A DNA stretch of 64,000 bases from Lamellibrachia satsuma (GCA_033239005.1 BSQZ01000002.1:1323001-1387000); one strand, 5' to 3'; positions 21,918-33,589 are shown, numbered from the stretch's first letter. Notes: a model not told the origin generated them from the sequence alone. Program-made: numbers and translations.

Positions 21918-22215
21918 TGGGGAGCGGTGGTCTAATGGTTAGAGCACCCGCCTGTCGATCGAGAGGACGGTGGTTCGATTCCACCTCCGCCGTTTCGAAG
22001 CTTGGGCAATTTCGTTCACCCCACTTTGCCCGTGTCTTTCGGAAGAGACACTAAAAGCCGTTGGTCCAAACTCCTGCGTTAGCTCAAGATTGAGCTGTTT
22101 GGAGTATAACTACTTGAGACTTGAGAACTTGTTCCTGTCGGTGCGCTGGGCTGCCTCCAAATCGCCGTCAACGAACGATTGGCAGGGGACTTTCTGGATA
22201 TGAGTTTTAGATAGT
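21918..22215 (+). mobile_element. tRNA-headed SINE
   Basis: The head has an A box (TGGTCTAATGG, 21929) and a B box (GGTTCGATTCC, 21972) at tRNA spacing and ends CCTCCGCCG. It is followed by a body (TTTCGAAGCTTGGGCAATTTC...GTCTTTCGGAAGAGACAC) that no tRNA gene would have. The head and first body segment are shared with the SINE at 57336. The B box is intact, so RNA polymerase III transcription is conceivable. Confidence 0.8.
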
Positions 22216-23336
22216 GTGATTTGTTCATTGTCCGGGTGTATTTCAGACAAACATAAAACGCTGTATATGAGTAGATTTACGTATGTATTTGTTCTTACTT
22301 AACAACGTTGGCCGCACAGACCTAGCTGGGGAGAAATGGCCCCTAGCTTAAAAAAGTTTGATTCTACTACCAAACGTGCCTATGTGTCTGCTCAAATGCA
22401 GTTATGTCAGATGATATGATTTTTTTTAAATTACACATCTAAAACTAATGTGTCCTACGTGTGTAACACACCAGGAAATGTAACTGATTCATGATCCTAC
22501 CAGAGCTAGTGGTGGTATGTTGGCTGGGCAACGCGATATCATGGACCTGTCATAAGTGCACCTGTCGTTATAAAATAAGCTATTGGTATTAGTATTACAA
22601 TATTGTAATGCTAGTTGTTTTAATAAATAACATAAGTAAATGTGTTGTTGTTTGTTCTTTGTTTTACTTTCAAATGTGTTTATGTGTGAAATGCGATAGT
22701 GGATAGCGTGTCGTTGGGGGCCGGAAGTGAGCATTTATGGGTAATTATGGGCAAATTTGCATAAAACCAACATCGCGGCAAACGAGACTTGCGTGCCTTA
22801 TTGTTGTTTACGACTTGTTACGTCATTGCAACTGAGGAATTTGAGTATACGTAACATAGGTTCAAACAGAAACGAACGTTATTTTGTTCCTATGCACATT
22901 TGCAACGCATACACTATCCACAATTATATGCAATTTAAATTGAGAGATTGTTGACAAAAATTAGACTTTTTCTAAATGAAATGACGATGTACAGAATCTG
23001 CACATCAAATTTAAGTTGTAGCCGTGGTGCAATCACATCACTATGTGGCGCCACTGGTGGGGAGTTTGGTCTTATCCCCGTTTCGAAGCGAAATAATGTT
23101 GAGGCTGCCTCAGATTCAAATAACAATGTTACATAACACTGATATTAATCTACTTACGGTTGGAATGCGTCATACAATCGCATAGAATATCGCTCTTTAG
23201 ACCCATATGCCAGCGCTCTTTAAGTGTAGTTACAAAAGTTCAAATTAACCAGCAGATGGCGATACTGGTCGTCACTGTGTACGACCTTTGACAGCGACAC
23301 GCCTGAGTGATTCTGTAACTGGGACATTGCTTGAGC
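22216..23336. other. Region upstream of gene 2
   Basis: No exon was supported. 23220-23336 becomes less AT-rich and should contain the start of transcription of gene 2, but no core promoter element stands out. Confidence 0.35.
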
Positions 23337-23499
23337 ATGGCTGCGCAGCGACTACTTTTGTATGAAAGTTACCTTGTCGTAATCGGAATGACCGTTATAC
23401 TTTCAACAGGACATACAATGTGTAGTAGACTCTCCGTGGCTGTGTGCAGTGTGTACATAGCTCAAAGTGTCTGTCCTAGCTGGACTTTCGACGACACAG
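23337..23499 (+). CDS. Gene 2 exon 1: signal peptide region
   Basis: The donor is CACAG|GTGAGT, phase 1. Two in-frame starts exist, 23337 (MAAQRLLLYESYLVV) and 23418. The second gives a conventional signal peptide. Confidence 0.6.
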
Positions 23500-26400
23500 G
23501 TGAGTAAGATGGTGTCATTTCAAAGCAGCGACGGACACCAGGTGTAAACACAGCCGGATTTAGCCTCAGTGTATGCTCGAATGAAATGCCTGGCCTGTAA
23601 TTCTTTCATCGTCTATTCAAATAAGTTTTTGAATTACGCTGTGGTGAGACGATCCCTGAAACCAAGACACGTTACGTTGTAGGTCTACGGCGAATTAGTA
23701 TTTAGCAGTGAGCCGGAATTATAGCTACATTCTCTGTCGTACCCGTAGTGCTCTTGCAGCCTTAGAGCTTATAAGTCGATAAACCAAGCGACAACAATAC
23801 AGCTACTAATATCGGAATCGGAAAAAAGTTTATTGAACCCAAGTTAATACAAACATAATATTATCACAGTTAGCAATAGCAATACAATATTTTATAAACA
23901 AAATCCGAGTCTATAAGCCTTGAAGAGAGGGTTGACTCGTACCCGGAAGAAGAAGAAATCCAAATTTAAGTTAATTTATCTTAAGGAAACAAAATTACAT
24001 TAATTTGTTAATTGTAATTGAAAAACAAACAGGCAAACACAAAATACAAAACCTGCATTAATACGAGTGTTCACTTTGGCTAACTGTGGTTTTAGAACGA
24101 ATCATATTTAATGGGTCAGGGAGACTTCTACAAAGACCAATATTGATCGCTATCGTAGAAGCCACCCTAATGAAATAAACTTAATAAATTAGTACATGTA
24201 AACATTTTCCATAAAAGAAAAAACACAAATGCATCTATTCTCAATAAAAAATAATGTCACTTTAGGAAGGATTTTGAAGAAAAAAACCGGCAAACAGAAT
24301 TTATAATTTTTTTTCAAGCAGAAATTAAAAAAAAAATTAGTTTAGTGCATTATAATAAATCTTTATGCAGAGTTACATTTATATAAATAACATAGTAACA
24401 GACCAGGGAGGTGCAACTAATGAGATTGTTGACATATATAGCAGTTTGGTATTCAACAGAGATTTTGGTAATTTTGTAAAAAGGTGTTTCTTAACATATC
24501 AGGAAAACCCGTGTAAACTGTGTGTAACAATCTTATTTTTATTAGAATCGAAGTATTATTTACAATTAATGGTATGTCATACCTAATACATCTTTTGGCA
24601 AATTCATGTTTTATTCTATTAAGATGAATATCATCAAACGTATAAGTGTTAAAGCCATGATAGGACCGGTTGGGATAAAATGTTAAATTTTGTAAATAAA
24701 CCGGTAATTTTACTCGGGCAAATTTATAATAAAATTTCAATTCCTGTAATTGAAGGATGTCATTTACCGTATGTACTTTAAGTTTTTTTAAAGAGGTTCT
24801 ATGTGTGCATTATATTTACTTAAACGTATTATTCTGATAACCTTTTTTTAAGTTTGCTTATTCTATCTCATTTAAAGTCTCAGGCCATTATTCTATCATT
24901 TAAATGTGGCACCATTAATGAATTATATAACATTTATTTTATATTTGACATGAGTGGGTAAGAAGCGTTTTAGTTTATTTAGAATACCCGTAATTTTGCA
25001 GAATTTTATTGAGATTTTTTCTATGTGGTTGTTCCAACTTAGATTTTCATGTATGGTCAAGCCAAGAACATTAAAACGATGAATTCTTTCAATGCCTATA
25101 TCATCTACCTTGAGCGAAAAAGATATGGTTTTCTTATTTGCCACTTGGAACAAAATGTATTTTGACTTTTAAATATTAAGAGACAATTTATTTGTTTGAA
25201 GCCATTTACATACATTGTTCAATTCAGTGTTTATTTGATGTTCCACATTTTTATCACAAGTGTTGAAAGACTGTATTGTGCTAAAAAGAGTTGTATAATC
25301 TGCATACATAATACATTTAAATATTTGGCTTGCCTCTGGTAAATCATTTATGTATATTATGAAGAGAATTGGTCATATAATAACTGCAGACACCCAGCTT
25401 ATAGTGGGAGGATGGCAGGAAGTTGGACGTTGGAAGTTGATACTTAAAATTGGTCGGAGGTGGGATGTTGGCCTAAAAAAACAGGTGGGATTGTCTCTAA
25501 AATAAATGGTGGGAGATTGGCCCCCAGAGACAGGTGGGAGAGGGGAGGTTGAAACTACTTGTAGTAAAGATTCGATGCCACATTTTTTAAGATATTGCCT
25601 AATAAAGCACTACACTACCGAGTGGCTCGTGAACAAGAAAGCGACTGGTTTATTGATTTAAGATACACTATATTAGGTCTACTACTTGACATCCACGCTA
25701 TATCATACCCAGGTTTCAAGCCACTGTCCCGTTGTGCATGATATTCGAACACCGTAGGCTTTATTCAGATGTACAAGTTGACAATCTTTATACCGTAGAA
25801 GTGATGTTTTTGAAGAGGATCGTTGAGTGGCTCACGAATCAACCGGGTCTATCTACCTGGATTTTTATTTATGGGGACATGCGAAAGCGACTTTATATGT
25901 GTGAAATGTGTTATGTCGATCATATCTAATAACGTCTCATTAATGCAGGAGCATCCATCACCGCGTTCATCACAATGTCAAGTAATCTGGTGGACATTAC
26001 ATTTTTGTTTCAGTGTTTGCAAAATTGGACTTCGGTTTTGAAAGCAGCGATGAACAGGTGGCGAAACGACGCCATGTACGTGACGCCATCGACACAACAC
26101 AACCGATGTTTAACACAACCGATAAACCAAGCGGAGATAACAGCTCACGTTTAAGTAGGTCCTACATACGATGCTTTGTCTTTAGAGTAATTGCATAATG
26201 CCCATTAAATTATTTAATGGGCTGCTTTGGTTAGTCGCGTTGACAACCAGAACAGATCGCCCAAATACGATTTACAGATTTACAGGTTATTTCTTTGATT
26301 CTAAAAATAAAATGATGTTCACTGGGCATCACCGTTGGCTGTGGCCTATGATGTACATTTAAATCTTAACTGGAGTGAGTGGTTTTGATAGTCAGAACAG

Positions 26401-26703
26401 ATCACCCGAATGAGATCTACAAAAAGCAGAATATTTCGTTTATCTTACAAATGAAATGTGTTCACTGTAGGTAATTTTGTGAAACGTCAAGGTTCGTAAA
26501 ACGTGTCAATACTTCTATATTGTTTAACGTCCTGGTTGATTTTGTCGTGTCTCGGTGATAAGGTAAATCACTTTGTTTGTTTACTTTCAGGTCTGATAGC
26601 TGGTGCTGCAGCCGCGATATTCATAGTTGTACTTATTATTATTGTTGCTATTGTAGCCCGACGGTAAGTTATTCTTTATACAATCGGGGTTCCCTCGCTC
26701 CTC

Positions 26704-26751
<48 letters not shown>

Positions 26752-27688
26752 CCCTCTCTCTTTCCCCCTCTCTCTCCCTCTCTCTCCATCTCCCTTCCCC
26801 CTCTCTCTCCCCCCTCTCTCCCCTCTCCCTCTCTCTTTCTCTCTCTATCTATCTATCTCTATCTATCTCCCTCCCTCCATCTCCCTCTCTCCTTATCTCC
26901 TTCTCGCCATCTCTCCCTCTCTCCAGCTCTCTCTAACTCTTCCCCCCTCTCCCCTCACCACCCACCTCTCTCTCTCCCCCTCTCTCCCTCCCTCTCCCTC
27001 TCTCCCTCTCTCTCTCTCCATCTCTCTCTCCCTCTCTCTCCTCTCTGCCCTCTCTCCTCTCTCCCTCTCCCCCTGCATCTGCCACTGCCCACCCCCTCAC
27101 CCATCTATCTAATATCGGAGTAATTGGGTAATGTCCCTTGGCTATTGGCTTATGTGTCCCCTGTTTTCTTTCACTATTGGGTTATGTGTCCCCTGTTTTC
27201 TTTCACTATTGGGTTATGTGTCCCCTGTTTTCTTTCACTATTGGGTTATGCAGTCTAAATTGTAGCAATCGTTATAGCGATCGCTGATTGCTTAAGTACT
27301 GCTATTATGGCTGCAATCACTGTCGGTTGTTTCGTTCGTCAATAACTCACACGTGAACAACAAATTGGAATATTCCTGTATCTGCTTAAGATGTGCACAG
27401 GACCAAAACCGAATGTTTTTATTCTTTCTTCTATGTGCGCGTGCGATGCGAGCGTGCGTACGTACATACATACATAAGATATCACTTTCACCCTTCAGCT
27501 CATCTTCGTCTAACCAACGAACCGGAAGAACCGACAGCGCCCCGGCTCAGCAGCGCTCACAGCGGCCGCCGGAAATGAAAACTGAAAGTGGCGAAAGAGT
27601 ATTCCAGATAAACTTAGCATTCGACAACACGAACGCAGACGGAGATCGCGTGGTCATCGCTGACGGGAACACTATGTACTCCAAATAG
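23337..27688 (+). CDS. Small single-pass membrane protein of unknown family (four exons)
   Basis: Exons 23337-23499, 26014-26154, 26591-26663 and 27499-27688 join in frame (phases 1, 1, 2) into 188 codons plus stop. The protein has an N-terminal hydrophobic segment. If translation starts at the in-frame ATG at 23418, this is a cleaner signal peptide, MCSRLSVAVCSVYIAQSVC. The ectodomain of about 50-65 residues is charged and has two possible N-glycosylation sites (NTT and NSS). Then come a Gly/Ala-Val/Ile transmembrane helix (LIAGAAAAIFIVVLIIIVAI) and a 65-residue Ser/Arg-rich tail ending GDRVVIADGNTMYSK. I do not recognise the family. The intron phases around the transmembrane exon (1 in, 2 out) match gene 1, so distant common ancestry with loss of the ectodomain is possible but unproven. 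Confidence 0.7.
23815..25360 (-). mobile_element. LINE relic B with mutated RT catalytic box, in gene 2 intron 1
   Basis: On the - strand, near 25310, the frame gives MYADYTTLFSTIQSF, where the second catalytic Asp of the ADD box is Tyr. Further on are FNVLGLTIHENLSWNNHIEK (about 25060) and NRIKHEFAKRCIRYDIP (about 24600). The element ends near 23815 in a TTTATTGAACCC-type 3' UTR. The same family is present at 41.7-43.9 kb and probably 49.2 kb. Confidence 0.75.
26014..26154 (+). CDS. Gene 2 exon 2: short ectodomain
   Basis: The acceptor is TTTGTTTCAG and the donor is TTTAA|GTAGGT, phase 1 at both ends. It encodes VFAKLDFGFESSDEQVAKRR and a segment with NTT and NSS glycosylation sequons. It has no cysteine. 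Confidence 0.65.
   Translation, partial: CLQNWTSVLKAAMNRWRNDAMYVTPSTQHNRCLTQPINQAEITAHV
26591..26663 (+). CDS. Gene 2 exon 3: transmembrane helix
   Basis: The acceptor is TTACTTTCAG and the donor is GACG|GTAAGT. It enters in phase 1 and leaves in phase 2. It encodes LIAGAAAAIFIVVLIIIVAI then VARR, a helix followed by positive charges. Confidence 0.8.
26700..27075. repeat. (CT)n polypyrimidine tract, about 370 bp
   Basis: Almost pure C/T on the + strand, mainly CTCTCT with CCCTCT and TATC variants. It begins about 37 bp after the exon 3 donor of gene 2. Such mirror-type purine/pyrimidine tracts can form triplex (H-DNA). Open frames here (Ser/Leu repeats) are artefacts. Confidence 0.9.
27130..27246. 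repeat. About 32-bp tandem repeat, 3.5 copies
   Basis: The unit contains TATTGGGTTATGTGTCCCCT and GTTTTCTTTCAC. It lies in intron 3 of gene 2. Confidence 0.85.
27499..27688 (+). CDS. Gene 2 exon 4: cytoplasmic tail and stop
   Basis: The acceptor is TTTCACCCTTCAG, phase 2. It encodes a Ser/Arg/Gln/Pro-rich segment (SSSSNQRTGRTDSAPAQQRS) then ERVFQINLAFDNTNADGDRV and VIADGNTMYSK, then TAG. Confidence 0.75.
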
Positions 27689-27879
27689 TAATACGCCAAA
27701 CAGGTGATTTTGGCCGTGTCTACAATCGACAGGAAGTTTTTTCTGTGATGTTTAAGACTGTTGTGATAAAGAATATTTCGCGTGGATGCAAACTACACCA
27801 ATAGACGCGAGTATATATTGTGATCATCACAATAATGTATTATATTCGCGTAGTTACTAGTGGTTTCATAAAATATCCT

Positions 27880-28095
27880 TATGAAATTATATCATTATAT
27901 ACCATGGTAAAGTACCATGATATGCCATGATAAACGGTATGCCTACCATGGAGTTTTAAAACAGGCATACCATGGTATACCACGGTATTTTATGATAATG
28001 GTTACCATTACTATATGCAGTATAATAATAAAGCTTGGTATTCCATAGCTTACTATGGTCTACCAACGATTACCATGATATACCATATTGCATTT
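27880..28095. repeat. TACCATGGTA-rich imperfect hairpin region
   Basis: There are many copies of TACCATGGTA and CCATGATA variants on both strands, including the arms GGTATGCCT (27938) and AGGCATACC (27964). This is 200-400 bp after the gene 2 stop. It may be a small foldback element or a decayed palindromic satellite. Confidence 0.55.
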
Positions 28096-28099
28096 GCAT

Positions 28100-28920
28100 A
28101 TAGGTCGCGACGAATTCATTGAAGCGGGCTAGCCAACCAAATCGTATTTGGTAGGTCCAGCAGTGTTTTTCTAAATACATGCTGTGTGGAAAACTGGAAT
28201 TGCAACATTATCATGCTGGGAACACTGATGTTTGCAATTACTCTTTGTAGAATATATGTGCTTACAACTATCATTGGCGGTGGACTTACGGCTAAATCAG
28301 GACGAGTAATCAAATTACAAATTCTACATAGGCCTTACCCGAGGTCTCGCATTATGTGAGCGGCGTTATCCTGCAAACCTCGCCCAGTGAGCACTTTCGT
28401 CTTATCGCCGTAATGGTACACTCGTGTCTTGCTACATGCGACGTTATCCGGACCTTTGTCGCTAGGAGGCAGCGTTGTGTTCTTACGTATTGACTTGCCG
28501 CGGCACTGTACCGCTGTGTGAGAGATCACTGTCGCCGCCAGGGATTTCTGACTATGTCACGACCAATGGCAGGACTACGTCACGACCAATGGCAGGTCGA
28601 CGTGTTGAACGTGGGACGAAGTACAAATGTTTCAGCGTACATCTACGCATGGCGTGTGCTACATCCACGTTTCAACAGATCGATCTGCCAAGGCAACGTG
28701 GTACAGCTACCTCCCCGTGCTAACGAGTATGCGAGATCGACTATATGTTTCAACTGTCAACACAAACTTATGGAAATCTGCCGAGTCACATATTTTTTTG
28801 AAGTGACCGTCTCTGTTTCTTGTATAGTCTACAGACATCTCAGGCATAACAACGTGGCGCTGTGCAGTGCAACACGAGCGTAATGCACCTGCTTATAAGT
28901 ATTTGTGATGCCTAATCTAG
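28100..28920. other. Unassigned region after gene 2
   Basis: Short open frames on both strands lack recognisable motifs. A direct repeat ACGACCAATGGCAGG occurs twice at 28558-28593. No feature is supported. Confidence 0.35.
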
Positions 28921-28924
28921 AACG

Positions 28925-28926
<2 letters not shown>

Positions 28927-28988
<62 letters not shown>
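28927..28988. repeat. (AT)n microsatellite
   Basis: A pure TA dinucleotide array. Confidence 0.95.
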
Positions 28989-28990
<2 letters not shown>

Positions 28991-29119
28991 CTTTCAGGCT
29001 CTTTTTCGGACGGATGAGTAATATTAAGTATATTGACGTCGTGTCCATGGGAATATTAATGTTCACCTGATTGCGCCAAGTAAACCGAATCTAAGCTGAC
29101 GTCATGGACCATCGACGGA

Positions 29120-29353
29120 TTGCTTGCGAAGGATTTCACTTCTATTTTTATTTACCGGACGGTGCAAACGTGCGGTGGAGACGGCAGTGAACAGAGATCA
29201 GTGAAAAAGAAAAAGGAGAACCAAAAATCGACGACCAGTGCCAGCTTCACCCTGGACTTCGTGAATAAAGAGGAGAACAACAAACAACATACAACATTAT
29301 TACCGATTGGTCGTGATGTGAGTTTGGTGTTCGTACTGGACCACATACTCTAA
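29120..29353 (+). CDS. Unrecognised open frame, possible terminal exon
   Basis: The frame encodes CGGDGSEQRSVKKKKENQKS and SASFTLDFVNKEENNKQHTT and ends LDHIL. The composition (Lys/Glu/Asn/Ser) looks like a cytoplasmic tail rather than a repeat, and a TTTCTTTCAG acceptor-like site lies 130 bp upstream. No continuous frame from that acceptor was found. It could be an alternative 3' exon of gene 2, UTR or chance. Confidence 0.2.
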   Translation: MLAKDFTSIFIYRTVQTCGGDGSEQRSVKKKKENQKSTTSASFTLDFVNKEENNKQHTTLLPIGRDVSLVFVLDHIL

Positions 29354-29906
29354 ATCACAAGTGCATTCCAACACATGCATGGTTATCTTTGGCCGCCACT
29401 GTGGTTGAGCCGCATATGATCTCATTCCATCTGTTTCTGTCTTTTGCCACACCGATCAATTGCACGAGAATCTGACCTGATTCAGAGCGTTATCTCAGTC
29501 GGCGAAGGCTATCGTCCGTTGTGACCACATCGATGGAATTGGGACAGTAACTAACTGTGCCGTAGAAATCACGAGGATGCCATAGAGACGAGGCTGAAAT
29601 ACAGACGTGCAATTTAAATAAGGATGTTAGGAGAAGCTTGATGTCTTACCGATGATATTTAAAACTGCTTTTTCATGTATATTGTCGTTAGAAATGTATA
29701 GGAGATTGTCTGCTTAATGTGTATCACTGGTTGGTTCACATTTGCTTAAATATTTTAACCAGCCAAGTATAATCTGATTGTTTTCGTGCGGGTGCAACAA
29801 TTCGAATTGGTTTTATGTGTTAACAATTGTGACAAGACGGATGGTGCCCGAAATACTCAATGATGTGTAAGCAAAGTATTGTGCATTTGTTATGCAGTAT
29901 TAATAC

Positions 29907-30095
29907 AGCGGACTCCTCTTGATATAATCGCCGATAATAGCACCAGCCGTTTAGTAGAATTAAATATATTGGATAGAACGGAATCATTCCATATTCCCGC
30001 TGGATAAAGACGCGCCGCTTAAGTGAATCAGCCGCTCAATATAATCAAATTACTCAGGCCCGAAGTCTATTAAGCGGAGTCCCCGTTATGTTTTG
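29907..30095. mobile_element. Small TIR element (MITE), possibly pogo-like
   Basis: The left end is CAGCGGACTCCTCTTGATAT. Read inward, the right end is GGGGACTCCGCTTAATAGAC. The two share GGACTCC-CTT-ATA. It is non-coding. Confidence 0.4.
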
Positions 30096-30459
30096 TCTGG
30101 TGCTTTTAACACAATGTTTACTCAGCACATTGCACCCCATGACAAGGTTGACTTTGTGATATGTCAGCGAGACGGTGCACACAAGTTTTGATGTAGCATT
30201 ACTATTGATAAAATTGGGTGTGTTTAGATTGTTTCAAGGTAAATTATTTACTTGCTTTGCGAATTGTATCAGGAAATCAGTTTGCGGTGAAATTGCATAG
30301 AATGCAAGGAAACTTCTTGCTTCGTATACGATATCCTGAACGAAGAAAGTGCTTTGTTGTGTTCTTATTTAAGCTTTTATGATTAAAAGCCAAGTGACTG
30401 TTATTTCCGCAGTTTTCTTTTGTCTATGCTGCATCCCATGAAATTTAACACCCACTGAG

Positions 30460-31225
30460 CTGGCTGGTGCGACCCATGCATGTTACCACCCAGTGTGCTG
30501 GCTGGTGCGACCCATGCTTGTTACCACCCAGTGTGCTGGCTGGTGCGACCCATGCTTGTTACCACCCAGTGTGCTGGCTGGTGCGACCCATGCTTGTTAC
30601 TACCCAATGTGCTGGCTGGTGCGACCCATGCATGTTACCACCCAGTGTGCTGGCTGGTGCCATCCATGCTTGTTACCACCCAGTGTGCTGGCTGGTGCGA
30701 CCCATGCTTGTTACCACCCAGTGTGCTGGCTGGTGCGACCCATGCTTGTTACCACCCAGTGTGCTGGCTGGTGCGACCCATGCTTGTTACTACCCACTGT
30801 GCTGGCTGGTGCGACCCATGCATGTTACCACCCAGTGTGCTGGCTGGTGCGACCCATGCTTGTTACCACCCAGTGTGCTGGCTGGTGCGACCCATGCTTG
30901 TTACCACTCAGTGTGCTGGCTGGTGCGACCCATGCATGTTACCACCCAGTGTGCTGGCTGGTGCGACCCATGCTTGTTACCACCAATGTGCTGGCTGGTG
31001 CGACCCATGCATGTTACCACCCAGTGTGCTGGCTGGTGCCATCCATGCTTGTTACCACCCAGTGTGCTGGCTGGTGCGACCCATGCATGTTACCACTCAG
31101 TTTGCTGGCTGGTGCGACCCATGCATGTTACCACCCAGTTTGCTGGCCGGTGCGACCCATGCATGTTACCACCCAGTGTGCTGGCTGGTGCGACCCATGC
31201 ATGTTACCACCCAGTTTGGTGGTAA
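30460..31225. repeat. 38-bp minisatellite, about 20 copies
   Basis: The unit begins CTGGCTGGTGCGACCCATGC and continues TTGTTACCACCCAGTGTG. Variants alternate TTGTT/ATGTT and CCACCC/CTACCC. Because 38 is not a multiple of 3 and the unit lacks stops, all three + frames stay open for about 250 codons. None is a gene. Confidence 0.95.
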
Positions 31226-31434
31226 CATGCATGGCTTGTGAATGCAGTTGAGTGAAAGACTTCATTCTAGTTGACACGTCCCCCCCCCCATAAACATAAT
31301 GACCAAACATCATGACTGCTCAGTAATCACTCAGTAATTTGCCACGCGTCCCACAAGTTTTACTACATGAATAACAACAATGCATGTTGACAAATTTAAT
31401 AAAGAGAGCTAACTAATTTGTCTAGCAAGTTTTC

Positions 31435-31830
31435 TTCTGTAACCATAAGCCACGTGTACAAACATCGATAAATGCACAGCACGAGTCCCTGAAGACACCT
31501 CTTCGATAAGAGCACACGTAGTATTTACTTGGTCCCAAAACTGTGTCCGTACACACAGGTGTTACTGCATCGTAATTACTAATTTGTCCGTTACACATGT
31601 GCTATTGCGCCACAATGACTCATTTGTTTGCTTCTGTAACCATAAGCCACGTGTACAAACATCGATAAATGCACAGCACGAGTCCCTGAAGACACCTCTC
31701 CGATAAGAGCACACGTAGTATTTACTTGGTCCCAAAACTGTGTCCGTACACACAGGTGTTACTGCATCGTAATTACTAATTTGTCCGTTACACATGTGCT
31801 ATTGCGCCACAATGACTCATTTGTTTGCTA
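31435..31830. repeat. 197-bp tandem duplication
   Basis: Two copies begin AACCATAAGCCACGTGTACA at 31441 and 31638 and are almost identical through GACTCATTTGTTTGCT. One difference is CTCTTCGAT versus CTCTCCGAT, so the duplication is recent. Confidence 0.9.
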
Positions 31831-32460
31831 CACATATCGTAATGAATAGTGTGTTAGTTACACATGTTTTATTGCATAGTAATGATACTTTTTTTCGTTA
31901 CATTTGTCATTGCATCGTAATGGCTCATTTGCCTGCAACACACACGTGTTGTTGCATCATAATAACTCGTGTGTCCGTTACATACGAATGTTACTGCATC
32001 ATAATAACTCGCGTGTCCTTTATACACAGGTGTTACTTCCACAACATAACTTGTGTGTCCGTTATGCACAATGTTAGGACTCTATAATATGTTAGTACTC
32101 TATATCTATCCCATACTAACTCGTGTATCCGCTATACACAAGTGTTACTATCCCATAATAACTCGTGTGTAGCACTTTACATAGGTGTTACTACTCCATA
32201 ATAACTCGTTTGTCCGCTATACACAGGTGTACTATCCCATAACTCGTGTCTGCTATACACAGGTGTTACTATCTTGTAACAGCTCGTGTGTCCGCTATAC
32301 GCAGGTGTACTATCCCATAACTCGTGTCTGCTATACACAGGTGTTACTATCTTGTAACAGCTCGTGTGTCCGCTATACGCAGGTGTTACTGGATCACAAT
32401 AACTCAAATGTCCGTTGCACACATGTGTTGCTATCTCCAATTAACTCGTGTGTCTATAGA
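31790..32460. repeat. Degenerate 35-40-bp minisatellite
   Basis: There are repeated, diverged units containing CATAATAACTCGTGTGTCCG and TATACACAGGTGTTACT. An internal 66-bp block (TGTACTATCCCATAACTCGT...) is itself duplicated at 32228 and 32308. Confidence 0.8.
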
Positions 32461-32984
32461 GACCCCTTCAGCACAGTATCTGACGCCAACGACTTCACAG
32501 CTGATATAGGCTGTCACGCGGCTGAAAGGGAAACAGATGTCTTCATCTGCATAATTGACCCGGTGTCCGAGTGACTTGGAGATGTCGCCGGCTTATGCAA
32601 CACAATAAATGACATTAGCACTTTGGCTACGTCTGGTCACAAACATTAGCAGCTGAGCCGGTCCGAGTGCTTTGTGAGCGTGTTGTGTCTGCAGCTCGGC
32701 AAATGGACTGGAGTCCCATCGGTGGCTAGCGAACCATGCAAGTTTCATGCTGGATTATGTCTGAATTGTTTCAACCCGTGACTTTGTTGTTGTGTGTTTA
32801 CTGCAGCAGTTATAATTGATATAGTTTACAATTATTCTCTTGGTGTTTGACAATGGTGTTATTGAAGACACGTGTGTTACAAGGGAGATAGTCGGACACC
32901 ATCGCTGAAAGTAACGGATATCGCGTCGCATCTGAAGGTAATCATGGCGGTTTACATTGTTCATAGTTCTATGTGTCATATATT

Positions 32985-33060
32985 TGAGGGTGTGTGTGTT
33001 TGTGCGTGCGTGCGTGCGTGCGTGTATGCATGCATGTATGGATGTATGTATGTATGTGTG
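32985..33060. repeat. GTGC/GTAT simple repeat
   Basis: Alternating GTGTGT, GCGTGC and GTATGTAT units. Confidence 0.9.
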
Positions 33061-33589
33061 CATTTTGGTGGAATCCACTCACATACAAAGTTCAATTACA
33101 GTATAAAACGCACAGATGGCACAGAAAAGTAACAATACTTATATCCACCGTGGTCCTCCTAGATCAGTACATACAAGCACATTTTTGTTTTATTTGATCG
33201 CACATGAAACAGCAATACAAACAATTAGACTCATAGGCATGTTTTGATCACAAAATATAATAAAGACACAAGAAAGACGTCACAAAACTAAAAAACAAAC
33301 ACAGGCCAATACATTAAAACAAACCAAAAGCCCTATGTTAGACCGAAGCGGTCAGCTGGACAAACGGTACCAATATAATCTGAACAAAATTGCAGGAATT
33401 GGTGGGCGCAGTAAGCCTCAGACATGGCTAAAGAGCTGCTTACGGCTATCGTAAGACCACCGGGAGATTGGCATGTTAAGAGGCAGAGTGTTACAATGTG
33501 GGCAAACATGCGCTACTAGTGACACGCCTGTACTAGAGTGCATTTTGTTTCTAGATTGCATGTCCAATAATAGAGTGCGTTCCATAATA

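Noticed and set aside
21918..21992. A functional tRNA gene
   Set aside because: The A and B boxes are present, but the sequence runs directly into a SINE body shared with another locus, and no clean acceptor stem closes it.
26577..27078. Ser/Leu-rich and Arg/Glu-rich open frames
   Set aside because: They are products of the CT tract after gene 2 exon 3.
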